Part shown: positions 1 through 10,829 of the stretch, piece after piece
Position numbering within the stretch: position 1 is the stretch's first letter
Layout of the letters: each line of letters opens with the position of its first letter
From: an uncultured Paracoccaceae bacterium
GTDB lineage: Bacteria > Pseudomonadota > Alphaproteobacteria > Rhodobacterales > Rhodobacteraceae
DNA: 64,000 bases
Direction: 5' to 3'
NCBI GenBank assembly: GCA_937883775.1
Contig: CAKZXZ010000177.1
Span: forward strand, 29,999-93,998
Made by a program: the position numbers and the translations under genes
Notes under the pieces: generated by a model
Told to the model about the DNA's origin: nothing
Seen by the model: only the letters and a program-made list of their open reading frames with translations
The model's database searches: none

Positions 1-192
1 TCAGGGCACTTGCCCAATTGGGCCGGTTATTCCCTTGGCTACGCGATGGCGCATCTGTGGCTCGCAGGGACACAAGGCGCACGCGCTTCTACCGCCGCCG
101 ACATACCAGCAGACGCGCTTTTACCCGCGCTGACAGCCCTTGCCCGTGAAGAGCAAATGATGCGCCCTGTCTTCCGCCGCCGCTCCACCTGA
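1..192 (+). CDS. C-terminal fragment of an unidentified protein
   Basis: Frame 1 is open from the first base to the stop at 190-192, so this is the 3' end of a gene cut by the window edge, about 63 residues. The fragment contains a WAGYSLGYAMAHLWL stretch, then an Ala/Leu-rich helix and a basic tail (RPVFRRRST). The WxGYxxGY pattern reminded me of DUF2268-type putative zinc proteases, but the metal-binding part would lie outside the window, so this is only a guess. It precedes ettA by 64 bases in the same direction. Confidence 0.6.
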   Translation, partial: SGHLPNWAGYSLGYAMAHLWLAGTQGARASTAADIPADALLPALTALAREEQMMRPVFRRRST

Positions 193-256
193 TTGCCCTT
201 ACCGGGACGCCCCGCTATCTAAAGCCGAACAGCGACACGCGAGCGGAGAATTTCCC

Positions 257-1912
<1,656 letters not shown>

Positions 1913-2203
1913 ATCGGAGACAATCCCGAATTTCAGCAGGTGGTTTTGAATCCATCTGCCGATTTCGCCCCGGCTCAAAACGTATGTTCAGCTGCCATAC
2001 CCGAGCCATACCACTACCATACGCAAACATACGGCGCGGCTTTCATATTTATTTCACTTGCTTTTCAAGGTGCCACACCCCATGTGACTCTCGCGACCGT
2101 TACCGTTATTCGACCACCTGCTCCTACACGGCCAGTCAGTTGAAACGCATGACCAAGCCGACCTGCCACATCCTGTGGGCAGTTAATTTAAGGAGACAGA
2201 CGG
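1913..2203 (+). promoter_or_regulatory. Intergenic leader upstream of the cold-shock gene
   Basis: This 291-base stretch has no credible gene; the two short ORFs here (67 and 75 aa) lack a ribosome site and protein-like composition. It is more AT-rich than the flanking genes in its middle (around 2035-2065). Cold-shock genes typically carry long structured 5' leaders, so part of this is probably the csp promoter and 5' UTR. The csp ribosome site AAGGAGACAGACGG sits at its end. I could not identify a specific promoter or fold by eye. Confidence 0.4.
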
Positions 2204-2410
2204 ATGGCTAATGGCACCGTTAAATGGTTCAACACCACAAAAGGCTATGGCTTTATTGCCCCCGACGATGGCGGCAAAGACGTTTTCGTTCACATTTCCG
2301 CTGTTGAGCGGGCTGGTCTGACCGGCCTCGCCGACAACCAAAAAGTGACTTTCGACGTTGAAGAAGGCCGCAATGGCCGCGAAGCTGCGTCGAACCTCGC
2401 ACTCGCCTAA
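2204..2410 (+). CDS. Cold-shock domain protein (CspA family)
   Basis: A 68-aa single-domain OB-fold protein that binds single-stranded RNA/DNA and acts as an RNA chaperone. It opens with GTVKWFNTTKGYGFI, which holds RNP1 (KGYGFI), and RNP2 follows as VFVHIS. The length is standard for the family. The ATG at 2204 is preceded by a strong AAGGAG site at 6-8 bases. It stands alone with a long leader upstream and a GC hairpin just downstream. Several csp paralogues usually exist in such genomes, so I give no specific symbol. Confidence 0.96.
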   Translation: MANGTVKWFNTTKGYGFIAPDDGGKDVFVHISAVERAGLTGLADNQKVTFDVEEGRNGREAASNLALA

Positions 2411-2417
2411 GACATTC

Positions 2418-2445
2418 TGGGCGGCGCCATTGATGGGGCCGCCCA
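2418..2445. terminator. GC-rich hairpin between csp and tesA
   Basis: An 8-bp perfect stem (TGGGCGGC / GCCGCCCA) with a 12-base loop sits 7 bases after the csp stop, between convergent csp and tesA. There is no run of T on either side, so it may act as a mRNA 3'-end stabiliser or weak bidirectional terminator rather than a classical intrinsic terminator. Confidence 0.45.
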
Positions 2446-2460
2446 ACCTATTGATCGCGC

Positions 2461-3132
2461 TCAGTTAATAAGCGGATCAACCAAGGCCTGCACTTCCGGG
2501 CCAATCGCTTCTACAATCACTTCAACACCAGCTGCGTTCGGATGAACCCCATCCGGTTGCATGTATTGCAACAACTCTGCCGGATCGTCTCGGGCGGTGC
2601 CAAACCCCGCAAAAAAGCTCTCAAGATAACGCGCACCGAACTCCGCCGCCAGTTCTGGATAGATCACATCGAACGCCTGTTTATACTCGGGGCCGTAGTT
2701 GCTGGGCGCTTCCATACCGATCAATAGAACCGGAACATCCTTGGCGGCCGCAACCTCGAGAATACCACGCAAATTTGCGCGACTTACCGTCGGATCAAGG
2801 CCCCGCAATAGGTCATTTCCGCCAAGTGCTACGACCAAAGCACCAATATCCGGCGTTAACGTCCACTCGATGCGCGATAATCCGCCTTGCGTGGTATCCC
2901 CTGAAACACCTGCGTTCACGACAGTTGCATCAACTCCATTGTCAGTCAGCCAAGATTGCAATTGGGGCACAAATCCATCTTGCTCCATCAAGCCGAACCC
3001 TTGGGTCAGACTGTCGCCCAAGGCAGCGATACGAAGCGGCTCTGCAGTCGCGACGCTTGCGGAAACCACTAAAATAAATGCGATCAGGTTGCGCGTCCAA
3101 GCGCGCGCCCCATATCCCAAAGCAACCAACAT
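2461..3132 (-). CDS. tesA: SGNH/GDSL arylesterase, TesA-like
   Basis: A periplasmic esterase/thioesterase of the SGNH hydrolase family. Seen: the catalytic serine block ALGDSLTQGFGL, the oxyanion block GGNDLL, and the C-terminal catalytic DGVHPNAAG. A hydrophobic signal segment (LIAFILVVSASVATA) precedes the mature part. The ORF track starts at 3150, but an ATG at 3132 has a good Shine-Dalgarno (GAGAGGAC, about 8-9 bases away), giving 223 aa, so I prefer it. The gene is divergent from a YbbA/YbbP-type ABC exporter, the same arrangement as tesA-ybbA-ybbP in E. coli, which supports both names. Whichever start is used, the two genes share almost no intergenic space. Confidence 0.9.
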   Translation of the reverse strand: MLVALGYGARAWTRNLIAFILVVSASVATAEPLRIAALGDSLTQGFGLMEQDGFVPQLQSWLTDNGVDATVVNAGVSGDTTQGGLSRIEWTLTPDIGALVVALGGNDLLRGLDPTVSRANLRGILEVAAAKDVPVLLIGMEAPSNYGPEYKQAFDVIYPELAAEFGARYLESFFAGFGTARDDPAELLQYMQPDGVHPNAAGVEVIVEAIGPEVQALVDPLIN

Positions 3133-3148
3133 CAGCAGGCGTCCTCTC

Positions 3149-3844
3149 ATGTCCGAACCCGTTCTCTCTCTTCAAGATGCGCGCCTGTCGCTTGATGGCA
3201 ATGCCGGGCGCGTCGATATTCTACATGGGATCACGCTTGATGTGATTAAAGGCGAAACCTTGGGGCTTGTGGGGCCGTCCGGCTCGGGCAAGTCTTCGCT
3301 GCTCATGCTTATGGGCGGATTAGAGACTGCGACAAGCGGCACCGTCACCGCGCTTGGGCAGGATCTGACGCAAATGAATGAAGACGCACTCGCACGTTTT
3401 CGCCGCGCGCATATGGGCGTTGTCTTCCAGTCTTTCCACCTGATCCCGACGATGACCGCACTGGAGAACGTCGCAGTGCCCCTTGAGCTTTCCGGGCACA
3501 AAGATGCCTTTGAGAGGGCCGAGGCTGAATTGCAGACAGTCGGCCTTTCGCACCGCGTCGATCATTACCCCAGCCAGATGTCAGGCGGCGAACAACAGCG
3601 CGTCGCACTTGCACGCGCCTCTGCGCCGCGTCCCGATATCCTCTTGGCGGACGAGCCAACGGGCAATCTGGATGGACCAAATGGGGCGGCGATCATCGAC
3701 ATGCTCTTTGGCCTGCGCGACCGCCATGGCGCAACGCTGGTCCTGGTAACCCATGCCCCCGATCTCGCGGCACGCTGTGATCGCACCGTGCATTTGCGCG
3801 ACGGGCGGGTTGACGACACACCCGCTCAGAAAGCCGCCGAATGA
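3149..3844 (+). CDS. ybbA: ABC transporter ATP-binding protein, YbbA-like
   Basis: The cytoplasmic ATPase of a MacB/LolD-type ABC system, 231 aa. Walker A is GPSGSGKSS, the signature MSGGEQQRVALARA, and Walker B LLADEPTGNLD, whose GNLD ending is typical of the LolD/FtsE class. The ORF track extends the frame upstream to 2699, but that part is antisense to tesA; the MSEPVLSLQDARLSL start at 3149 matches the family N-terminus. The gene overlaps the downstream permease by 4 bases (ATGA), so they form one unit. The substrate of YbbAP-type exporters is poorly defined; a lipid or peptidyl substrate linked to TesA is an inference. Confidence 0.92.
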   Translation: MSEPVLSLQDARLSLDGNAGRVDILHGITLDVIKGETLGLVGPSGSGKSSLLMLMGGLETATSGTVTALGQDLTQMNEDALARFRRAHMGVVFQSFHLIPTMTALENVAVPLELSGHKDAFERAEAELQTVGLSHRVDHYPSQMSGGEQQRVALARASAPRPDILLADEPTGNLDGPNGAAIIDMLFGLRDRHGATLVLVTHAPDLAARCDRTVHLRDGRVDDTPAQKAAE

Positions 3845-6375
3845 GCTTAGCGATCGCAGCACGTTTTGCCCGTCGCGAACTGCGCGGCGGACTGCGGGGT
3901 TTCCGTATTTTCCTTGCCTGTCTCGCCCTCGGCGTGGCCGCGATCGCTGCGGTCGGCTCTGTGCGCGCGTCAATTCAGGCGGGTCTGGAGCGTGAAGGCG
4001 CTGCCTTGCTTGGCGGCGACGCCGAGATGGAGTTCACCTACCGCTTTGCGACCGTCGACGAACGCGCTTGGATGGAAGACCAATCGCTTGCCATCTCCGA
4101 GGTGACTGATTTCAGATCCATGGCCGTCGTTGACGGCGAGAATGGCCCCGAGCGCGGTCTGACCCAGATCAAATCAGTCGATGCCGCTTATCCACTTGTG
4201 GGAGAGGTCGTTCTCGATCCGCCAATACCATTACCCGATGCACTTGCTGGCAGCGATAGCTTGCCTGGTGCCGTCATGGAACGTGTCCTGAAAGACCGTC
4301 TGGGCCTTGAGGCAGGCGATACATTTCGTCTTGGCACGCAAGAGTTCATACTGTCGGCAGCGCTGGTAACCGAACCAGACAGTGCCGCGGGCGGCTTTGC
4401 TCTTGGGCCACGCACCATTGTACGCACCGATGATCTGGCAAACTCCAGCCTGCTGGGCGCGGGCACGCTGTTTTCAACGAAGTACCGTCTTGATCTACCG
4501 GATGCCGCGCCGCTGGAAGCCCTGGAGAATGAGGCAGAAACGCTTTTTGAGACAAGTGGCCTACGTTGGACAGACGCACGCAATGGCGCACCAGGCGTGC
4601 AGCAATTCGTTGACCGCCTTGGCGCTTTTCTTGTGCTTGTGGGCTTGTCTGGCCTGGCGGTTGGCGGAGTTGGCGTTTCGGCCGCTGTGCGCGCCTACCT
4701 GTCGGGCAAGACGGGCGTCATCGCGACGCTCAAAACCCTTGGTGCGGATCGACGCACAATCTTTCAGACATACTTCCTGCAAATCGGTGTTCTGACAATC
4801 CTTGGTATTCTGTTGGGCCTAATCCTTGGTGCAGGCCTGCCCCTGCTGATGTCACCTGTTATCGAGGCGCGGTTGCCCATCCCGGCAGTCTTTGCAATCC
4901 ACCCCGCGCCTTTGATCGAAGCTGCGATCTACGGAACCCTCGCTGCGCTCATATTTACACTGTGGCCACTTGCCCGCACCGATGACATCCGAGCAGCCAC
5001 CCTGTTTCGCGACGCCTTGGGCAGCGGAAAGCTGCTGCCATCCTGGCCTTACCTTGTGACCATCGCGCTTTTACTCGCTGCGCTGATCTGGATTGCGATC
5101 TGGTTTTCTGATGCGATGACCCTGACACTTGCAACTGCCGGCGGCATCGTCGGCGTCCTTCTCGTTCTGACCCTCGCCGCGATGGGCATCAGGGCCTTGT
5201 CACGGCGCGCAACCAAGCTGAAATCAACACGTGGTCGCACGGCGTTGCGCTTGGCCCTCGGCTCCATCGGCGGACCTCGGGAAGAGGCGACATCCGTTGT
5301 GCTGTCCCTTGGTCTTGGGCTCTCTGTCCTTGCCGCTGTCGGGCAAATAGATGGCAATCTGCGCAACGCCATCGCGGGGGATCTGCCTGAGGTAGCCCCA
5401 AGCTATTTCTTTGTCGACATCCAGAACGATCAACTGCCCGAATTCCGCGCACGTCTGGACGCGAACGACGCTGTCAGCCGCGTTGACAGTGCCCCGATGC
5501 TGCGTGGCATCATCACCCGCATCAATGACCGTCCTGCACGGGACGTGGCTGGCAGCCACTGGGTCCTGGATGGCGACCGCGGTGTGACCTACACGGACGC
5601 TCAACCGGACAACACGACACTCACAGAAGGCGAATGGTGGCCCGAAGACTATACGGGCCCACCACTCATCAGTTTTGCTGCCGAAGAAGCAGAAGAGATG
5701 GGGCTGAGCCTTGGTGACAGCATGACGATTAACATTCTGGGCCGCGACATAACCGGCACGCTTGCATCGTTCCGCGAGGTTGATTTCTCAACCGCCGGAA
5801 TCGGGTTTATCCTGTCGATGAACCCCAGCGCACTGGCGGGTGCACCCCATACCCACATCGCGACTGTGTATGCAGAAGAAGACGCCGAAGCAGGCATCCT
5901 GCGCGAGCTGGCAAACACGTTTCCGAACATCACCGCCGTGCGCGTACGCGATGCGATTGACAGGGTCTCAGACGTGCTTGCAGGACTGGCTGCAGCAACA
6001 TCATACGGCGCATCCGCGACCCTGCTGACCGGCTTTCTGGTCCTGATCGGCGCCGCCGCCGCAGGCGAGCGCGCCCGCACGTACGAAGCCGCGATCCTCA
6101 AGACGATCGGCGCGCCGCGTGGGCGCATTTTGTCCAGCTTTGCCTTACGGGCCGCCCTTCTTGGTGCGGGCGCAGGCATCGTTGCCATCGCAGCAGGCAT
6201 CACAGCGGGCTGGGCCGTCACTACATTCGTCATGGAAACATCGTTTATCGTGATCTGGCCGAACGCTTTGGCCATCGTCATCGGGGGTGTTCTGGCGACG
6301 CTTCTGGCCGGTCTCGCCTTTGCCTGGCGCCCTCTTTCCGCCCGACCCGCGCAAATACTGCGCGCGCGCGAATGA
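3841..6375 (+). CDS. ybbP: FtsX-like ABC transporter permease, YbbP-like
   Basis: A large inner-membrane permease (844 aa) with the duplicated FtsX-domain layout of YbbP. There is an N-terminal membrane segment (about residues 20-45), then a large periplasmic domain. A first FtsX block of helices follows at about 265-400, then a paired central hydrophobic region near 400-460. A second periplasmic domain and a C-terminal FtsX block (about 715-840) complete it. The start overlaps ybbA by 4 bases and its stop overlaps the next gene by 4 bases. Together with YbbA it should form a dimeric exporter or mechanotransmission complex. Substrate unknown. Confidence 0.92.
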   Translation: MSLAIAARFARRELRGGLRGFRIFLACLALGVAAIAAVGSVRASIQAGLEREGAALLGGDAEMEFTYRFATVDERAWMEDQSLAISEVTDFRSMAVVDGENGPERGLTQIKSVDAAYPLVGEVVLDPPIPLPDALAGSDSLPGAVMERVLKDRLGLEAGDTFRLGTQEFILSAALVTEPDSAAGGFALGPRTIVRTDDLANSSLLGAGTLFSTKYRLDLPDAAPLEALENEAETLFETSGLRWTDARNGAPGVQQFVDRLGAFLVLVGLSGLAVGGVGVSAAVRAYLSGKTGVIATLKTLGADRRTIFQTYFLQIGVLTILGILLGLILGAGLPLLMSPVIEARLPIPAVFAIHPAPLIEAAIYGTLAALIFTLWPLARTDDIRAATLFRDALGSGKLLPSWPYLVTIALLLAALIWIAIWFSDAMTLTLATAGGIVGVLLVLTLAAMGIRALSRRATKLKSTRGRTALRLALGSIGGPREEATSVVLSLGLGLSVLAAVGQIDGNLRNAIAGDLPEVAPSYFFVDIQNDQLPEFRARLDANDAVSRVDSAPMLRGIITRINDRPARDVAGSHWVLDGDRGVTYTDAQPDNTTLTEGEWWPEDYTGPPLISFAAEEAEEMGLSLGDSMTINILGRDITGTLASFREVDFSTAGIGFILSMNPSALAGAPHTHIATVYAEEDAEAGILRELANTFPNITAVRVRDAIDRVSDVLAGLAAATSYGASATLLTGFLVLIGAAAAGERARTYEAAILKTIGAPRGRILSSFALRAALLGAGAGIVAIAAGITAGWAVTTFVMETSFIVIWPNALAIVIGGVLATLLAGLAFAWRPLSARPAQILRARE

Positions 6376-6965
6376 TCCATCATCCGCATTTCTTCGGCTA
6401 CGGATCGCTGGTGAATACCGCAACACACAGCTATCCCGGTATTCAGCACGCAACCTTGCAGGGATGGCGGCGCGTCTGGCGCCATACGACCCACCGCATG
6501 GCGGCCTTTCTAACCGTGCGCCCGGATGCAACTACAACGCTAGAGGGCCTGATTGCCGCGGTGCCCGATGCAGATTGGCACACCCTGGACGCCCGCGAAT
6601 ACGCCTATGACCGCCATAAGGTAACGCCTCAAATCACAGCCGCGACTATACCAAGCGAGACCGCAGTTTATGCGATCCCCGACAGTGCACACATCGCGCC
6701 CTCCGCAACCCATCCGATCCTGCTGAGCTATCTGGACGTGGTCGTGCAAGGCTATCTGCACAGGTTTGGCGAAGACGGTGTCGCACGGTTTTTTGAGACC
6801 ACCGATGGTTGGCATACCCCCATACTGAATGACCGCATGACACCGCGCTATCCGCGCGCGCAGACGCTGACAAAGAACGAAACCGCGCTGGTCGATCACT
6901 TCATCGCCGTAAATTCAACAAGCTCAGGAGCCGTGCTTGACGCGCAAACGGATCGCGATCCTTAG
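6372..6965 (+). CDS. Gamma-glutamylcyclotransferase-like (AIG2/GGCT fold) protein
   Basis: A 197-aa soluble protein whose N-terminus HFFGYGSLVN is the substrate-binding loop motif of the GGCT/AIG2 family. A later LDAREYAYDR segment probably carries the catalytic glutamate region seen in this family. Members turn gamma-glutamyl amines or peptides into 5-oxoproline, but many bacterial ones are unassigned. The start overlaps ybbP by 4 bases, so it is probably translated from the same mRNA. Its last 65 bases overlap the convergent MATE gene on the other strand, which is unusual. Confidence 0.82.
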   Translation: MIHHPHFFGYGSLVNTATHSYPGIQHATLQGWRRVWRHTTHRMAAFLTVRPDATTTLEGLIAAVPDADWHTLDAREYAYDRHKVTPQITAATIPSETAVYAIPDSAHIAPSATHPILLSYLDVVVQGYLHRFGEDGVARFFETTDGWHTPILNDRMTPRYPRAQTLTKNETALVDHFIAVNSTSSGAVLDAQTDRDP

Positions 6966-8292
6966 GGGCGCGCCCCTCGCGAATAACCTTGCGCGCCAAA
7001 AAGAAAGCGACAGTCCCAAAAACAACCCCGCCCAGCGCCTGTCCGATCAGCACCCCTGGCGCGCCAAACGCCCAGGCGCACAAAGCGACCAGTGGCATTG
7101 TGCCAAGCGTATGCCGCCCCCAATTTACCCATGTCGAATAGAACGGATGCCCCAGATTGTTAAATGCCGCATTCGCCACAAAAAGCACGCCGTTGAAGAA
7201 AAACAAAAGCGCCAGCGGACCGCAGAAAAGGAAGACCAGATCTTTGGTAACACCCTCCGCATCAAAAAGCGCCGCAATCGGTCCGCGCAATCCAAAAAGC
7301 GCCAAGGCAATGCCAATGACGACCAATGCCGTGAAAGCCAGCCCTGCAAAAAACGCGCCTTCGACACGGGCATTATCCTTGGCCCCAAAATTCTGCCCGA
7401 TGATCGGACCAATCGCGCCCGATAAGGCGAAAATCACTGCAAAAGAAACAGGCGTCAACCGACCCACAATCGCCATACCCGCAACGGCTGCTTCGCCGTA
7501 TTCCGCCATCGCGCGCGTCACATAGGCCTGCCCAACGGGTGTAGCGAGTTGGGTCAGGATGGCAGGGAAAGCAATCGTAAGTGTGGGGGGCAAGTCCTCT
7601 ATCAGGCAACTGAAGGTTGGTAACTTCAGCCCACCATAATACTTGATGATTGGCAGCAAAGCCGTCGCGGCAATCGCGACCCGCGCACAAACCGATGCAA
7701 GTGCAGCACCAGTCAGTTCAAGATCGAAACCAAAGATCAAGATCGGGTCGAGTATCGCGTTTACAACGCCTGCATAAATCGTTGCCATCATGGCCCGCTT
7801 GGCATCCCCATGAGCCCGCAGAATTGCGCCTCCCATCATGCCGATCATCAGCAAAGGCAGTGACGGCACAATGATCTGCAAGTAATGCACCGTCAGGTCC
7901 AGCGTATTTCCCGTCGCACCCAAAAGCTCTGCAAAGAACCGCAGGTTTAGCCAGACAAGCCCCGCAAAAATCGCCGAGAAGACAACGCCATAGATCAATG
8001 AGGTCGATGTGCGTCGCGCTGCAAGTCCCTCATCGCCTTCACCTAAGGCCCGCGCCACCAAAGCGCCCGCCGCAATCGCCAGCCCAATGCTGAAGGACGT
8101 TGTGAAAAACAAGATTGCGCCCGCATATCCCACGGCCGCTGCCAGCTCGGCTTTGCCCAACATCGAGATGAAAACCATATCGACGAAGTCGACCAGAAAA
8201 ACGGCCATCAGCCCAACCGACGCGGTCAATGACATAACCGAGACATGCTTAAACAGACTGCCCGTCAGAAACTTTGCGGGCGCCTGCGCCAT
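6901..8292 (-). CDS. MATE-family multidrug/toxic-compound efflux protein
   Basis: A 463-aa polytopic membrane protein with about 12 hydrophobic segments and the two-fold MATE layout; no signal peptide. Family members use Na+ or H+ gradients to export drugs or metabolites. Typical pieces include GALVARALGEGD near residue 80 and IGQNFGAKDNARV in the second half, matching the conserved post-helix loops. The gene lies 4 bases downstream of gltX in the same direction, so the two are probably co-transcribed. Its 3' end overlaps the GGCT-like gene on the opposite strand by 65 bases. The substrate cannot be inferred. Confidence 0.93.
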   Translation of the reverse strand: MAQAPAKFLTGSLFKHVSVMSLTASVGLMAVFLVDFVDMVFISMLGKAELAAAVGYAGAILFFTTSFSIGLAIAAGALVARALGEGDEGLAARRTSTSLIYGVVFSAIFAGLVWLNLRFFAELLGATGNTLDLTVHYLQIIVPSLPLLMIGMMGGAILRAHGDAKRAMMATIYAGVVNAILDPILIFGFDLELTGAALASVCARVAIAATALLPIIKYYGGLKLPTFSCLIEDLPPTLTIAFPAILTQLATPVGQAYVTRAMAEYGEAAVAGMAIVGRLTPVSFAVIFALSGAIGPIIGQNFGAKDNARVEGAFFAGLAFTALVVIGIALALFGLRGPIAALFDAEGVTKDLVFLFCGPLALLFFFNGVLFVANAAFNNLGHPFYSTWVNWGRHTLGTMPLVALCAWAFGAPGVLIGQALGGVVFGTVAFFLARKVIREGRAPKDRDPFARQARLLSLLNLRR

Positions 8293-8296
8293 GAGA

Positions 8297-9622
8297 TCAG
8301 CCCTTTGCCCGCACGCGCTGCAAAAGCGGCATCACCGAGGCCATGTCAGGCCCATTGCGCCGACCGGTCACCGCAAGCCGCAACGGCATGAAAAGCCCCT
8401 TGCCTTTGCGCCCCGTCGCCTCTTTGACGGCTGCGGTCCACTCACTCCAGGTCGTGTCGGTGTACGGAGCGTCAGGCAATAAGGTCATTGCCTGTGCAAC
8501 AAAATCCTCGTCCCCCTCTTCAATCAAGGGGTCAGCCCCATCACGAAACAACGTCCACCATTCAGCCAGATCAGCGCGTGTGGTGATGTTGTCCTTTGCA
8601 ACGGCCCAGAACTGTCCAGCCATCTCATGCGGCACGCCGAGCGCTTCAATATCCGCAGCAACCGCTTCCAGCGGCAGCGTCTGAAGGTGATGGGACGTCA
8701 GCGGAAGAAGATCGTTTTCGTCAAATTTGGTCGGCGCAGACCCAAAATGGGCGATATCAAACCCATCAATCAACTCCTCCATCGAACCGCGCAGCTCGAC
8801 GGGTTGGCTGGACCCAAGCCGCGCCATCAGCGACAGCAATGCCATTGGCTCCACGCCCCGCGCGCGTAGGTCCCGTAGCGACAGGGTGCCAAGCCGTTTC
8901 GACAATGCCTCGCCTTGCGGACCTGTTAAAAGCGAGTGATGCGCAAACTCAGGCACTGTCCCACCAATCGACTCAATCATCTGGATTTGCGTGGCTGTGT
9001 TCGTCACATGATCCGACCCGCGGACCACATGGGTGACGCCCATATCCGTATCATCCACGATCGAGGCCAGTGTATATAGCACTTGCCCATCGCCACGGAT
9101 CAAAACCGGATCACTGACACTGGCTGCATCAATCGAGATGTCGCCAAGAATACCATCGGTCCAATTAATCCGCTCCTGATCCAGCTTGTAGCGCCAAACA
9201 CCGCTGCCCCGCTCGGCGCGCAATGCGTCTTTCTCTGCGTCAGACAACGCCAAAGCCGCGCGGTCATAGACGGGTGGCTTGCCCATGTTGAGCTGTTTCT
9301 TGCGCTTCAGATCCAGCTCGGTTGGTGTCTCAAACGCCTCGTAGAACTTGCCCATCTCGCGCAGGGCAGTCGCCGTAGAAGCATAACGCCCCAACCTATC
9401 CGACTGCCGCTCGATCCGGTCCCAGGTGAGACCCAGCCACTCAAGGTCTTCCTTGATCGCATCAACATATTCTTCCTTTGAGCGCTCAGGATCTGTGTCG
9501 TCGATGCGCAGAATGAAAGTGCCGCCAGCCTTACGCGCGATCAGATAGTTGAACAGCGCCGTGCGCAGATTGCCGATATGGATATAGCCCGTGGGCGATG
9601 GGGCGAAACGAGTGACGGTCAT
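8297..9622 (-). CDS. gltX: Glutamyl-tRNA synthetase
   Basis: A class I aminoacyl-tRNA synthetase, 441 aa. The HIGH-type motif is YIHIGN in PSPTGYIHIGNLRTALF, and the KMSKS-type loop is ALSKRLG. The Glu-binding region R-x-DDTDPERS follows the first motif. At 441 aa it is shorter than the ~470 aa enzymes, which fits the second GluRS type common in alphaproteobacteria. Many of these genomes carry two copies, one with relaxed tRNA-Glu/Gln specificity; which type this is cannot be told from sequence reading alone. It leads a two-gene unit with the MATE gene. Confidence 0.95.
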   Translation of the reverse strand: MTVTRFAPSPTGYIHIGNLRTALFNYLIARKAGGTFILRIDDTDPERSKEEYVDAIKEDLEWLGLTWDRIERQSDRLGRYASTATALREMGKFYEAFETPTELDLKRKKQLNMGKPPVYDRAALALSDAEKDALRAERGSGVWRYKLDQERINWTDGILGDISIDAASVSDPVLIRGDGQVLYTLASIVDDTDMGVTHVVRGSDHVTNTATQIQMIESIGGTVPEFAHHSLLTGPQGEALSKRLGTLSLRDLRARGVEPMALLSLMARLGSSQPVELRGSMEELIDGFDIAHFGSAPTKFDENDLLPLTSHHLQTLPLEAVAADIEALGVPHEMAGQFWAVAKDNITTRADLAEWWTLFRDGADPLIEEGDEDFVAQAMTLLPDAPYTDTTWSEWTAAVKEATGRKGKGLFMPLRLAVTGRRNGPDMASVMPLLQRVRAKG

Positions 9623-9760
9623 GCAAGCTCTCCTGTTGGTCTGTGGCTTCCCACAGCACAGCCATTTTGTCTAGCGCTGCACCATGCTCACATCTGTGTC
9701 AGATACTGGGATTTCCACCGCTTCGGGCTATTATATGTAATGCAAAAAAGGAGCTTCGAG

Positions 9761-10684
9761 ATGTCTTTCACCCGCCGCCAAGCTTTGACCGCCACCGCTG
9801 CCCTGCCCGCCGCAACGCTGGCCCCAACCCTTTTGCGCGCCGATGGGCATAGCGCTACGATGACGCTGTCGCATGCGTTCACACTCGGCGATTTCAAAGT
9901 GGTCACACTTCTTGATGGCTCCCGCTCTGCAGAAAACCCCCAGGAAACCTTCGGCATGAATGTCTCGCCCGAGGAATTTCAAACCGTATCAGAGGCGAAT
10001 TTCATTTCCTCAGACAGCGGCCAGTTTTTCTTCACTCCGACGCTGGTTGATACCGGCGCCGAGCGTATTCTTTTTGATACCGGCTTGGGTCAGGGAGGGC
10101 TACAAAGCGCGCTTTCCCAGGCAGGATATGCGCCTGCGGATATCACAACGGTTGTCATCACGCACATGCACCCAGATCATATCGGCGGCATGATGAGCGA
10201 TGGTGCCGCCACCTTCCCCAATGCACGCTACATTACCGGTAGTGCGGAATACAATTTCTGGTCCGCTATGGAAGCAGGCAACCGCGTTGGCGATATGGTC
10301 GCCTCAAACGTCACACCACTGGCCGAGCAAATGACCTTTGTGGACGACGGCGCAAGCGTTGCCTCCGGCGTGACTGCGATGGCGACCTTCGGCCATACGC
10401 CCGGTCATATGGGATACATGCTTGAAAGCGGCGGGCGTCAGTTGTTTCTGATGGCAGATATGGCGAACCACTACGTCTGGTCGCTTGCCTATCCAGACTG
10501 GGAAGTGCGTTTTGATATGGATAAAGAAGCCGCCGCGGCAACGCGCCGTCGCGTGCTGGGCATGCTGGCTGCCGACAAAATTGCGACCATCGGCTATCAT
10601 ATGCCTTTTCCTGCTGCAGGCTTCGTTGACACGCGCGAAGATGGGTTCCGGTATGTGCCGGTCAGCTATCAATTCATGGGGTAA
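9761..10684 (+). CDS. Exported metallo-beta-lactamase-fold hydrolase
   Basis: A 307-aa MBL-fold hydrolase with the zinc motif THMHPDHIGG and later conserved His/Asp pieces (FGHTPGHMGYM, MADMANHY). The N-terminus TRRQALTATAALPAATL looks like a twin-arginine signal, so the enzyme is probably folded and metal-loaded before export. The ORF track starts at 9578, but ATG 9761 has AAAAAAGGAG 7 bases upstream and gives the proper signal peptide. Relatives include N-acyl-homoserine lactonase-like proteins, but the true substrate is unknown. It is divergent from gltX. Confidence 0.9.
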   Translation: MSFTRRQALTATAALPAATLAPTLLRADGHSATMTLSHAFTLGDFKVVTLLDGSRSAENPQETFGMNVSPEEFQTVSEANFISSDSGQFFFTPTLVDTGAERILFDTGLGQGGLQSALSQAGYAPADITTVVITHMHPDHIGGMMSDGAATFPNARYITGSAEYNFWSAMEAGNRVGDMVASNVTPLAEQMTFVDDGASVASGVTAMATFGHTPGHMGYMLESGGRQLFLMADMANHYVWSLAYPDWEVRFDMDKEAAAATRRRVLGMLAADKIATIGYHMPFPAAGFVDTREDGFRYVPVSYQFMG

Positions 10685-10767
10685 GGCGTCTTTGCCATTG
10701 GCGGATGCCTTCGGCGAGGATACTTGGAAAAAGCGAAGCAAAAGCCCAAAAACCAGTAAAATTTACA

Positions 10768-10797
10768 GGTTCGCGCGTTAACCTTTACGCGCGAACC
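10768..10797. terminator. Bidirectional terminator between MBL hydrolase and nadE
   Basis: A perfect 11-bp stem (GGTTCGCGCGT / ACGCGCGAACC) with an 8-base loop lies between two convergent genes. T-rich sequence follows on the plus strand (CTATTTCGTTTTC) and T-rich sequence follows on the minus strand too, so it can serve both transcripts. Confidence 0.8.
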
Positions 10798-10829
10798 GCT
10801 ATTTCGTTTTCGCTGAGATACTCAAGATA

